This document shows, piece by piece, positions 1-6,018 of a DNA stretch of 9,697 bases (the stretch's first letter is position 1; the number at the start of each line of letters is the position of its first letter). The notes beneath the pieces are model-generated. The model was not told where the DNA came from and searched no databases. It saw only the letters and a program-made list of their open reading frames with translations. Location of the stretch: contig RZYZ01000074.1 in the NCBI GenBank assembly GCA_009930125.1, positions 1 to 9,697 of the forward strand. The letters are read 5' to 3'. The stretch is from Clostridia bacterium. GTDB taxonomy: Bacteria; Bacillota; Clostridia; Clostridiales; Clostridiaceae. The position numbers and the translations under genes are program-made.

Positions 1-180
1 TTTTCGTTGAAATTAGAACTTTACTATGCACTAATTATACGATAAAAACGCTTTTAATTCATTAGTATCAAGGGTTACAACATTATTCAGTAGCCATTAC
101 TTATATTTCCATAGGTTAAATTCACTTTCTGGCCCATTAATAAGCTCCTCACCATCTATACTTGAATAAATCTCCAAACA
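1..180. other. AT-rich non-coding end region, no convincing gene
   Basis: This stretch is visibly more AT-rich than the rest of the window and holds no open reading frame of useful length. On the minus strand one frame reads about 31 codons from an ATG at 190-192 to a TAA at 97-99. The same frame then stays open for a further 21 codons to a TAG at 31-33. It has no recognisable ribosome binding site and no family I recognise. It may be a decayed gene end or chance. I see no tRNA, promoter or repeat array here. Confidence 0.4.
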
Positions 181-227
181 ATTATACCCCATGAAAGTCT
201 ATTTAACTAGATTTCCATGGGGATAAT
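181..227. repeat. Long imperfect inverted repeat downstream of the flavin lipoprotein gene
   Basis: The arms at 181-201 and 208-227 pair over about 19 base pairs with three single-base bulges around a six-base loop (202-207). The core is CCCCATG facing CATGGGG. It begins 21 bases past the stop codon of the lipoprotein gene, so it may act as a transcription terminator or an mRNA 3' stabilising hairpin. The T-run that should follow on the minus strand is poor (TGTTT), so it is not a textbook intrinsic terminator. A small decayed palindromic element is another possibility. Confidence 0.5.
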
Positions 228-248
228 TCAAAAGTTCTGTTCTGTTTT

Positions 249-602
249 CTACTTAGCCTGTTCTAATGCCAGGTTGATGGCTTCGATTAAAGCTTCTGAG
301 GATACTGTAGCACCTGATGCTGTGTCAGCTCCGTCTGCAGTGGTCTTTCCTTTAACGGATTCAACTACAGCTGTTTCAGCATTTCCATAGATACCATCTG
401 TTTCAGCATGCTCATCCACAGTTACGTCTGAGATCACACCGTCAGCTACGGTTACTGTCAGCTTGATCACATCGTTGTGTCCCTGTGCTTCTGCTGAGTA
501 GGAACCATCCTTAAGACCTGCTTCTTCTTCTGATGCTCCGCATGCAGCGAGAACCCCGAATGATAGTAGAACTGACATTGCTAATGCAACAATCTTCTTC
601 AT
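249..602 (-). CDS. FMN-binding lipoprotein with covalent flavinylation motif
   Basis: A 117-residue exported lipoprotein. Residues 1-20 form a signal peptide (MKK, then a hydrophobic stretch), ending in a lipobox LAAC with the lipidated cysteine at 21. The mature part is a single FMN-binding domain of the kind found in RnfG, NqrC and the electron-transfer lipoprotein PplA. The motif D-T-A-S-G-A-T at 93-99 fits the Dxx(S/T)GAT pattern at which ApbE attaches FMN to the threonine, here Thr99. The protein should sit on the outer face of the membrane as a one-flavin electron carrier. Its redox partner is not in the window. The reading frame extends upstream to 668, but the start at 602 is preferred: AAGGAG lies nine bases upstream and the signal peptide begins there. 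The gene appears monocistronic with its own promoter. The family is clear from the sequence; the physiological role is inferred. Confidence 0.88.
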   Translation of the reverse strand: MKKIVALAMSVLLSFGVLAACGASEEEAGLKDGSYSAEAQGHNDVIKLTVTVADGVISDVTVDEHAETDGIYGNAETAVVESVKGKTTADGADTASGATVSSEALIEAINLALEQAK

Positions 603-611
603 ATATTTCCA

Positions 612-617
612 CTCCTT
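612..617 (-). promoter_or_regulatory. Ribosome binding site fixing the lipoprotein start
   Basis: On the minus strand AAGGAG lies nine bases before the ATG at 602. This supports the lipoprotein start over the longer open frame beginning at 668, which would put extra residues in front of the signal peptide. Confidence 0.75.
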
Positions 618-643
618 GTACAATATGTATTTTATCCAGAGAA

Positions 644-657
644 AATTCATCTGAATT
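644..657. promoter_or_regulatory. Palindrome in the lipoprotein leader, possible operator
   Basis: AATTCA and TGAATT form a perfect inverted repeat around a two-base spacer. It lies about 9-22 bases downstream of the predicted transcription start, where a repressor could block transcription. No regulator can be named. In AT-rich leader sequence a 6+6 palindrome can occur by chance. Confidence 0.25.
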
Positions 658-672
658 ATCCTGAACATCTAC

Positions 673-701
673 ATTTTATCCCTATTCGTTTTATTTTTCA
701 A
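673..701 (-). promoter_or_regulatory. Sigma-A type promoter of the flavin lipoprotein gene
   Basis: On the minus strand TTGAAA (696-701) and TAAAAT (673-678) are separated by exactly 17 bases. Each hexamer matches five of six consensus positions. Transcription should start near 666, leaving a leader of about 64 bases before the ATG at 602. It falls in the gap after the preceding gene, which supports separate transcription of the lipoprotein. Confidence 0.7.
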
Positions 702-735
702 CATCCCGTGAAAGATTTAAGGATTTTGCCGGAAA

Positions 736-1320
736 TCATACATAGCTCTTAAGCATTCCATAAGAATCCTTATGCATATAGATCAGCTCAAGAACTTTCC
801 CCCGATCCTTCTGATCGTAGGCAAAAGAGAGTGTGCAGGAATCAATGGTATTGCCTCTCCCTTCAACGGACAGTTTCTCTTTCGTCAGATTATACGCTTT
901 CATCATTTTTCCATCCAGCCTGAACTGGAGTGATGCCTCAGCTCCTTCAGGAGACAGATGGACATCCCCTCTTTTCATTCTGGAAAGAGATACCAGCTGA
1001 AAGGAACAGATATATTTCTCTCTTTCCTTTGTGATGATTCTCCTGAACTGAAGGAATTCCACATCACCCACAATGACATCTATATGGTGAGGAAGATGCG
1101 TGCTTACATTGTCAAAGATGAAGGCAAGATATTCTTCTCCATAGGAATAGGTGCCCACAACCATCCCATTGGTCTTTTCACTGATCTGAAGATAATACTC
1201 TCCATCCTTGTTGCTGTATCCACTGGCAAGGACATTGCTTGCCCTGTCCACAAAGAGAACCTCCGCATTTTCAAGTATCTTCCCTTTCTGGTTCTTCACA
1301 ATTCCGTTGATCTTCGCCAC
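736..1320 (-). CDS. Protein of unknown function with N-terminal carboxypeptidase-regulatory-like (Ig-fold) domain
   Basis: A 194-residue protein starting with GTG, preceded by AGAGGTGA at about seven bases. A TGA three codons upstream in frame limits the start. Residues 1 to about 85 resemble the CarboxypepD_reg / Cna-B-like beta-sandwich: a GIV..QKGK..ENAEV opening, then a G.SNKDGEYYLQI turn typical of these domains. Residues about 85-194 look beta-rich and charged, and I do not recognise them. No signal peptide, membrane segment or sorting motif is visible, so the protein appears cytoplasmic. That is odd, because this fold mostly occurs on exported or surface proteins. It has its own promoter and follows a strong terminator, so it is not part of the lactate operon. 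No function is proposed. Confidence 0.75.
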   Translation of the reverse strand: MAKINGIVKNQKGKILENAEVLFVDRASNVLASGYSNKDGEYYLQISEKTNGMVVGTYSYGEEYLAFIFDNVSTHLPHHIDVIVGDVEFLQFRRIITKEREKYICSFQLVSLSRMKRGDVHLSPEGAEASLQFRLDGKMMKAYNLTKEKLSVEGRGNTIDSCTLSFAYDQKDRGKVLELIYMHKDSYGMLKSYV

Positions 1321-1347
1321 TTCTCTTCACCTCTTCTCTGCTCTACC

Positions 1348-1378
1348 ATTATACTAACATAGGAATCCGGAATGTCCA
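1348..1378 (-). promoter_or_regulatory. Probable promoter of the Ig-fold protein gene
   Basis: On the minus strand there is a perfect -10 hexamer TATAAT (1348-1353). A TGGACA (1373-1378), matching five of six positions of the -35 consensus, lies 19 bases upstream, longer than the usual 17. The predicted start is near 1341, about 20 bases before the GTG. The site lies just beyond the terminator of the lactate operon. Confidence 0.5.
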
Positions 1379-1396
1379 CACCTGCAGAAGAACTGG

Positions 1397-1435
1397 AAAA
1401 AGCCTCAAGAAGCAGAGTTCTGCGTCTTAAGGCTT
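1397..1435 (-). terminator. Intrinsic terminator of the lrgAB-etfBA-glcD operon
   Basis: On the minus strand a 16-position stem (arms 1420-1435 and 1400-1415) with one G-T wobble and one mismatch closes on a four-base loop (1416-1419). A run of five T follows, the first shared with the base of the stem. It begins 14 bases after the glcD stop codon and is the clearest terminator in the window. Confidence 0.88.
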
Positions 1436-1449
1436 CACCTTCACTGATA

Positions 1450-2847
1450 TTACTGACAGACTTTTCCAGGATTGAGAAGATTCTTCGGATCGAAAGCCAA
1501 TTTGATGTTCTTTAAGAGGGACATGTAGGTCTCATCATACTGTTCGAACATGTATGGCCTTTTGGCAAAGCCTATGCCATGTTCACCTGACACCACTCCA
1601 TCCAGTTCTCTAGCCCGTCTGTACATGCATTCAAACACTTCACCGAGCTTCTTCTTCCACTCTTCTTCATTCATCTCATCCTTCAGTACATATACATGGA
1701 GATTCCCATCCCCCGCATGACCGAAGCTTCGGATGCGAACATCAAACTCCTTCTGAAGCTGATGGGTGTAGTTGATGAACTGTGCAACCTTGTCTCTAGG
1801 TACACACACATCACACTCATCTATTTCCGATGTGGATGCTTTCACTGCCTCCAGGAAGGCACCTCTTGCAGACCATATGCTCTGCTTTCTTTCATCTGTG
1901 TCTGATATGAACACATCAAGCGCTCCCTGATCCAGACACAGCTTGGCCACTGTATCGTAGTTTCTTTCCACTTCCTCAATCGTATTGCCATCGAAGGAAA
2001 GAAGCAGATATGCATCCGAAGAATTATCCGGGAATTTCTTGTCAAGAAACTGCTCCGCAGCCAGTATCACTTCTCTTTGCATGAATTCGATGGCTGTGGG
2101 TGCAGCTTTCGACTTGATGATCTTCGGCACAGTGCTTATGGCCATATCCAGATCCGGAAACGGGATCAGAAGACTGACCACTTTCTTCGGGAGCGGTAGA
2201 AGCTTCAACGTGGCTTCCGTAATCACAGCCAGGGTGCCTTCTGAGCCGCAGACCATGTCCTTGATGCTGTAGCCCGAGCTGTTTTTCACCACCTTGCCAC
2301 CTACCTTCATGATTTCACCGTTTGGCAGGACAATTTCAAGGCCACGCACATAGTCCCTTGTGACGCCATACTTCACAGCTCTCATCCCTCCGGCATTGGT
2401 ATTGATGTTGCCTGCGATGGTAGCGGTTTTCTCTCCCGGATCAGGAGGATAGAAGAAGTCTCTTTCCTCCACATACTTGGCGATATCCATGAGCATGACC
2501 CCCGGTTCCACCGTCAGTGTCAGATTATCCGCATCCAGCTCCTTGATCCGTGTCATTTTGGTCATATTGATCATGATGCCCCCATGGATCGGTACCGAGG
2601 CTCCGACCAGGCCAGTTCCTGAGCCTCTTATGACCACGGGTATGTTGTTGTCATAGGCATATTTCATGACTTTCGACACTTCTTCCGTGGAGAGAACCTC
2701 CACCATGATCTCAGGCATGGCACTGATTCCACCAAGTTCATCATGGCTGTAATCTTCGCTGATGTTCTTCCCCGTATATACTCTGTTATTGCCAAGCAAA
2801 TCAATAAGATACGTAATGTCCTTGAGGTCTATCTTTTTGTAGTTCAT
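1450..2847 (-). CDS. glcD: FAD-linked lactate dehydrogenase, GlcD family, catalytic subunit of an Etf-linked lactate dehydrogenase
   Basis: A 465-residue flavoprotein that should oxidise lactate (probably D-lactate) to pyruvate on FAD and pass electrons to the EtfAB encoded just upstream. The N-terminal PCMH-type FAD domain shows RGSGTGLVG at 74-82 and YPPDPGEK at 133-140. The C-terminal FAD-oxidase domain shows GHAGDGNLHV at 376-385 and SGEHGIG at 420-426, both typical of the GlcD / D-lactate dehydrogenase active site. There is no cysteine-rich extension, so electrons must leave through the Etf. It begins two bases after the etfA stop, with a G-rich binding site overlapping the end of etfA. 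Length and gene order match LctD of the Acetobacterium woodii lactate operon. Glycolate or another 2-hydroxy acid cannot be excluded as substrate by sequence alone. Confidence 0.9.
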   Translation of the reverse strand: MNYKKIDLKDITYLIDLLGNNRVYTGKNISEDYSHDELGGISAMPEIMVEVLSTEEVSKVMKYAYDNNIPVVIRGSGTGLVGASVPIHGGIMINMTKMTRIKELDADNLTLTVEPGVMLMDIAKYVEERDFFYPPDPGEKTATIAGNINTNAGGMRAVKYGVTRDYVRGLEIVLPNGEIMKVGGKVVKNSSGYSIKDMVCGSEGTLAVITEATLKLLPLPKKVVSLLIPFPDLDMAISTVPKIIKSKAAPTAIEFMQREVILAAEQFLDKKFPDNSSDAYLLLSFDGNTIEEVERNYDTVAKLCLDQGALDVFISDTDERKQSIWSARGAFLEAVKASTSEIDECDVCVPRDKVAQFINYTHQLQKEFDVRIRSFGHAGDGNLHVYVLKDEMNEEEWKKKLGEVFECMYRRARELDGVVSGEHGIGFAKRPYMFEQYDETYMSLLKNIKLAFDPKNLLNPGKVCQ

Positions 2848-2849
2848 CC

Positions 2850-4049
2850 TTATGCCCCCTTTGTTAATCTGACGCGTTCAATGAGCTCCGGCAGAACTTC
2901 ATAGAGGTCTCCCACGATGCCAAAATGCGCCACATTGAAGATTTCCGCCTGCTCATCATTGTTTACCGCAAAGATGTATTCTGAACCGTTCATACCTGCA
3001 GCAAACTGTACTGACCCTGAAACCCCAAGGGTGATCATGAGCTTCGGCTTCACGGTTCTTCCGCTGAGTCCCACCTGTCTCTTGGCATCAAGCCATCCTG
3101 ATTCTATGAGCGGTCTTGTTCCGGCTATCTGTGCACCAAGAAGCGCTGCCAGCTCTTTTACAAGGTCCATGTCTTTTTCATTCTTCACGCCTCTTCCCAC
3201 TGCAATGATGGTTTCCGCGTCGGAGATGCTGACCTCCTTTTCCTTAGGACGGACTTCCAGCACTTCAATACGTGAAACAAGCTTACTTTCCTCTATGGTG
3301 CACTGCACAATCTCTCCACGGGCTTCTGGCATTCTTTCCATGGCGTTCATCACTTTGTAACGAACCGTCGCCAGCTGAGGTCTTGTGTTTGGTGTCTTGA
3401 TCTGTGCCATGATGTTTCCGCCGAAAGCCGGTCTGATCTGGACGAGGTCTGTATTCTCCTTCATATCCAGTACGGTGCAGTCTGCTGTGAGTCCGGTGCG
3501 GAATCTGGCTGCGATTCTTGGTGCAAGAGATCTTCCCACGGTGGTGGCCCCTACAAGAATGGAGGAGGGTTTCACCTGATGAATGAAATCCTCAAAGGCT
3601 GCTGAATAGGGTTCGATTCTGAAATCCTTCAGTTCTTTGTGATCATAGACAAAGACCTTATCTGCACCATAATGAAGCAGTTCCTGCGCTTTTTCATTGA
3701 TGTCATGTCCGATGAACAGAGCATAGACGGGAAAATCCACTTTGGCCGAAAGCTCTCTGGCTTTTCCCAGAAGCTCCATGGTCACGGGATGAATCTCTCC
3801 ATCCACATGGTCCACATAGACCGCAATTCCTTTCCAGAGGCTCTTGTCTATCTCTTTTCTCTTCTCCCCTTCCAGGATTTCCATGACCCCTCTGGGTCCT
3901 TTGTTCACGCAGATTCTGCACATTTTGCAGTTTTCATTGATCACAAGCTTCCCTTCCACATCTTCCAGTGCATGGAACGGACAGATCTGGATCAGCTCAG
4001 CGGTTTTTGCCGGTGTCAGCAGATATTCATTTACAATTAATTTCGCCAT
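2850..4049 (-). CDS. etfA: Electron transfer flavoprotein alpha subunit with N-terminal one-cluster ferredoxin domain
   Basis: A 399-residue EtfA. Residues 1 to about 60 are a ferredoxin-like extension with cysteines at 23 (ICPF), 41, 44 and 47 (CKMCRIC). Residues about 70-250 form the EtfA N-terminal alpha/beta domain. Residues about 280-399 form the FAD domain, with GRGVKNEKD, GTRPLIESGW, VGLSGRTVKPKL, LGVSGSVQFAAGM and FGIVGDLYEVLPEL. It pairs with EtfB to carry electrons between the dehydrogenase, NAD+ and ferredoxin. A ferredoxin extension on EtfA is a mark of the bifurcating or confurcating type (LctC, CarE). The usual double-CxxCxxCxxxCP pattern is incomplete: only one cluster's ligands remain. 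The start has AGGAGG seven bases upstream, partly overlapping the end of etfB. Confidence 0.93.
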   Translation of the reverse strand: MAKLIVNEYLLTPAKTAELIQICPFHALEDVEGKLVINENCKMCRICVNKGPRGVMEILEGEKRKEIDKSLWKGIAVYVDHVDGEIHPVTMELLGKARELSAKVDFPVYALFIGHDINEKAQELLHYGADKVFVYDHKELKDFRIEPYSAAFEDFIHQVKPSSILVGATTVGRSLAPRIAARFRTGLTADCTVLDMKENTDLVQIRPAFGGNIMAQIKTPNTRPQLATVRYKVMNAMERMPEARGEIVQCTIEESKLVSRIEVLEVRPKEKEVSISDAETIIAVGRGVKNEKDMDLVKELAALLGAQIAGTRPLIESGWLDAKRQVGLSGRTVKPKLMITLGVSGSVQFAAGMNGSEYIFAVNNDEQAEIFNVAHFGIVGDLYEVLPELIERVRLTKGA

Positions 4050-4060
4050 TTCATTTCCTC

Positions 4061-4849
4061 CTACACAAGTCTCAGTTCTACAAGTTTATCTGATACATTA
4101 TGGGCCACCTCGACTGAGGTTCCTCTGTACATTTCACGTTTATCGTTTCCTGACGGCGGGAAAATCCTCTCCACCTGAGTCGGTGAACCGTTCAGTCCGT
4201 ACTTCATTTCGTCCTGATCCTCAAAATCCTTGAAGGAGAGTACTCTGATGGGTCTGTCCTTTGTTGACATCTTCTTCTTGTAGGATGGAAGTCTGGGCTG
4301 GAAAATATCCTTTTCCACAGTCAGAAGGCAGGGATATTTCACGGCCACCACTTCCACTGTATCCGGCATATCCATCTCCACCACTATGGCATCTTCTCTG
4401 TACTCCAGAATCTTCGTCACATTGGCCACATGCGGAATGTCGAGATACTCCGCCATTTCAGGCCCTACCTGCGCCGTGTCCCCATCCGTGGTCTGCTTTC
4501 CGCAGAGCAGGATATCAAAATCTCCCAGCTGCTTCACGGACTGAGATAGGGTATAGGCCGTGGCAAGAACATCGGCTCCTGCAAACTTCCGGTCTGAAAT
4601 GAGCGCTCCTTCATCCGCCCCCATCATGAAGGCTTCCTTGATCACCGCTTCCGCCTGCCTGGGTCCCATGGTCATCGCTGTGATGCTTCCTCCCTGATCT
4701 TCTCTGATTCTCAGTGCTGTCTCCAATGCGAAGAGATCATAGGGATTCATCTTGGAATCCACTCCGTCTCTCTTCAGAACACCGGTCTTTTCATCCACCT
4801 CTACCTTATTGGATCCAGGTACCTGTTTGATGCAAACTACAATTTTCAT
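4061..4849 (-). CDS. etfB: Electron transfer flavoprotein beta subunit
   Basis: A 262-residue EtfB, the usual family length. It begins MKIVVCIKQVPG and shows NPYDLFALETALR at 35-47 and the nucleotide-binding stretch CGKQTTDGDTAQVGPEMAE at 116-134. It should form the heterodimer with the downstream EtfA. In confurcating Etf complexes this subunit binds a second FAD, where NAD+ reacts, in place of the AMP of ordinary Etf. I infer that type from the EtfA ferredoxin extension and the GlcD partner rather than from a single residue here. The start at 4849 has AGGAGG five bases upstream. It lies 27 bases after lrgB and 11 bases before etfA, so it belongs to the same transcript. Confidence 0.93.
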   Translation of the reverse strand: MKIVVCIKQVPGSNKVEVDEKTGVLKRDGVDSKMNPYDLFALETALRIREDQGGSITAMTMGPRQAEAVIKEAFMMGADEGALISDRKFAGADVLATAYTLSQSVKQLGDFDILLCGKQTTDGDTAQVGPEMAEYLDIPHVANVTKILEYREDAIVVEMDMPDTVEVVAVKYPCLLTVEKDIFQPRLPSYKKKMSTKDRPIRVLSFKDFEDQDEMKYGLNGSPTQVERIFPPSGNDKREMYRGTSVEVAHNVSDKLVELRLV

Positions 4850-4876
4850 ATTTCCCTCCTAAAATAATATCTCTCT

Positions 4877-5569
4877 TTATCCGAGTAATCCTATGAGAAG
4901 CGGTACCAGAATCACTGTTGCGATTCCTGCGATACCTATGGACAGACCACTCATGGCCCCCTGGGTCTCCCCCAGCTCCATGGCTTTTGAAGTCCCCACC
5001 GCATGTGATGCGGTTCCGATGGCGATGCCCTGGGCTACATCATCACTGATTCTGAAAAGCTTCAGAAGTCCAGGTCCGATGACAGCACCTGTGATGCCTG
5101 TAAGCACGATGACCGCTACAGAAAGGGAGACGATACCTCCGATCTCTTTTGAGATTTCCATACCGATGGCCGTGGTGACGGATTTCGGCAGCATGGAAAC
5201 AGCCACACTGAGATCAACATGAAAAAGCCTGGAAAGTAGAATGACACTTATGATGGAAGTGGCGCTTCCCACCGAAATCCCGATGAGAATGGGCACCAGA
5301 TCCTTCTTCAGAAGTTCAATCTGCTTATACAGCGGAACCGCAAGGACAACTGTTGCAGGCCCCAGGAAAAACAGAATGAAGCTTCCGCCCAGATCATACT
5401 GCTCCTTCGGTATTTCAAGTCCCATAAGGACTAGAATGACCAGGATGATGGCAATAAGCAGCGGATTCAGAAGTGGATTCTTCGTCTTCCGGCTCACAAT
5501 AATTCCGATCTCAAAAGCGGCAACCGACAGCAGAATTCCGAAAACCGGTGTGTTTAACAGTGCACTCAT
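4877..5569 (-). CDS. lrgB: LrgB/CidB-family membrane protein, probable carboxylate transporter subunit
   Basis: A 230-residue multi-pass membrane protein with hydrophobic segments along most of its length. Family features include FFLGPATVVLAVPLY near 68-82, SMLPKSVTTAIGMEI near 124-138, and a C-terminal GTASHAVGTSKAMELGE near 185-201. LrgB was first described as part of a murein hydrolase export or holin-like system. Later work gave pyruvate transport for PftAB (YsbAB) of Bacillus subtilis and LrgAB of Streptococcus mutans, and glycolate/glycerate transport for plant PLGG1. It starts one base after lrgA, and its binding site GGAGG lies within the end of lrgA, suggesting translational coupling. 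Its place ahead of a lactate dehydrogenase complex makes lactate or pyruvate the best substrate guess. This is inference. Confidence 0.88.
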   Translation of the reverse strand: MSALLNTPVFGILLSVAAFEIGIIVSRKTKNPLLNPLLIAIILVILVLMGLEIPKEQYDLGGSFILFFLGPATVVLAVPLYKQIELLKKDLVPILIGISVGSATSIISVILLSRLFHVDLSVAVSMLPKSVTTAIGMEISKEIGGIVSLSVAVIVLTGITGAVIGPGLLKLFRISDDVAQGIAIGTASHAVGTSKAMELGETQGAMSGLSIGIAGIATVILVPLLIGLLG

Positions 5570-5570
5570 C

Positions 5571-5915
5571 TTATCTCCTCCTCTTCAGAAGCTGGACTGT
5601 CCAGCCTGTGACCCCAACCACGAGAATGGTCGAGATGATCACGATCATCATGATGGGAAGCCAGGCTTCCCCGATGACATCCAGGCTACTGATAAGTCCC
5701 ACCCCCGCGGGAACAAACAGAAAAGCCAGATGATCCAGAAGAAATTTAGAGATGAGCTCGATGTTCTCCACTCTGATGATTTTCACGAGAAGCAGCAGAA
5801 AAAGAATCATCATGCCGATGACCGTACCCGGAACACTGATTCCGGTTGCGATCCTTATGCCTTCTCCTGCCATAAGAATGACCAGGATGGTGCCGAACTG
5901 TCTTAGTACTTTCAC
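5571..5915 (-). CDS. lrgA: LrgA/CidA-family small membrane protein, partner of LrgB
   Basis: A 114-residue, four-helix-type membrane protein. A hydrophobic N-terminal half holds SVPGTVIGMMILFLLL, the conserved (I/V)PG..IGM stretch of the family. HLAFLFVPAGVGLI in the middle is also characteristic. The frame is open back to a TTG at 5930, but the GTG at 5915 is preferred: GGGGGGAG lies five bases upstream and MKVLRQF is a typical LrgA beginning. It is the first gene of the five-gene operon, directly behind the promoter and operator. With LrgB it probably forms a two-component carrier for small carboxylates; the older antiholin idea fits this setting less well. Confidence 0.88.
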   Translation of the reverse strand: MKVLRQFGTILVILMAGEGIRIATGISVPGTVIGMMILFLLLLVKIIRVENIELISKFLLDHLAFLFVPAGVGLISSLDVIGEAWLPIMMIVIISTILVVGVTGWTVQLLKRRR

Positions 5916-5920
5916 ACAAT

Positions 5921-5928
5921 CTCCCCCC
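5921..5928 (-). promoter_or_regulatory. G-rich ribosome binding site deciding the GTG start of lrgA
   Basis: On the minus strand GGGGGGAG stands five bases before the GTG at 5915. A start at the upstream TTG (5930) would place this site inside the coding region, so the GTG is chosen. Confidence 0.75.
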
Positions 5929-5955
5929 AATGTCTGTTTTAGGTCTTATGGTCAT

Positions 5956-5968
5956 TTGGTCTGACCAA
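5956..5968. promoter_or_regulatory. GntR/FadR-type operator of the lactate operon
   Basis: TTGGTCTGACCAA is a perfect 13-base palindrome centred on 5962. It fits the TNGTNNNACNA pattern and closely resembles the TGGTCNGACCA core bound by FadR. It lies about 11-23 bases downstream of the predicted transcription start of lrgA, where a bound regulator would block transcription. A further TGGTC half-site begins at 5949. The neighbouring GntR/FCD protein is the obvious ligand-sensing regulator. The palindrome is seen; the binding partner is inferred. Confidence 0.75.
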
Positions 5969-5984
5969 TTTATCCGTTGAGAAA

Positions 5985-6013
5985 ATAGTATCACAGAGAT
6001 GGAAACGTTTAAA
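5985..6013 (-). promoter_or_regulatory. Probable promoter of the lrgAB-etfBA-glcD operon
   Basis: On the minus strand TTTAAA (6008-6013) and TACTAT (5985-5990) are 17 bases apart, each matching four of six consensus positions. Transcription would start near 5978, just ahead of the palindromic operator. An alternative -10 reading is GATACT, with an upstream TG, at 5988-5993. The hexamers are moderate, so the exact position is uncertain, but the operon must have a promoter here, after the gntR terminator. Confidence 0.45.
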
Positions 6014-6018
6014 GTATA

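Noticed and set aside
958..1362. Plus-strand open frame of 134 codons opposite the Ig-fold gene
   Set aside because: It lies almost wholly antisense to a gene with a good promoter and ribosome binding site, has no family resemblance and no ribosome binding site of its own.
3639..4233. Plus-strand open frames opposite etfA and etfB
   Set aside because: They are antisense to conserved EtfA and EtfB sequence and show no domain of their own.
5241..5906. Plus-strand open frame of 221 codons opposite lrgA and lrgB
   Set aside because: Its composition (many D, H, K and R in blocks) is the complement of hydrophobic membrane codons. It is a shadow of two well-recognised genes.
4877..5915. LrgAB as a holin/antiholin cell-lysis pair
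   Set aside because: The original family annotation, but no LytSR regulator or murein hydrolase is near, and the genes are locked into a lactate oxidation operon. Transport fits better.
5746..5994. Minus-strand frame overlapping lrgA in another frame and crossing the operator
   Set aside because: It overlaps conserved lrgA out of frame, would start upstream of the predicted transcription start, and its product resembles nothing.
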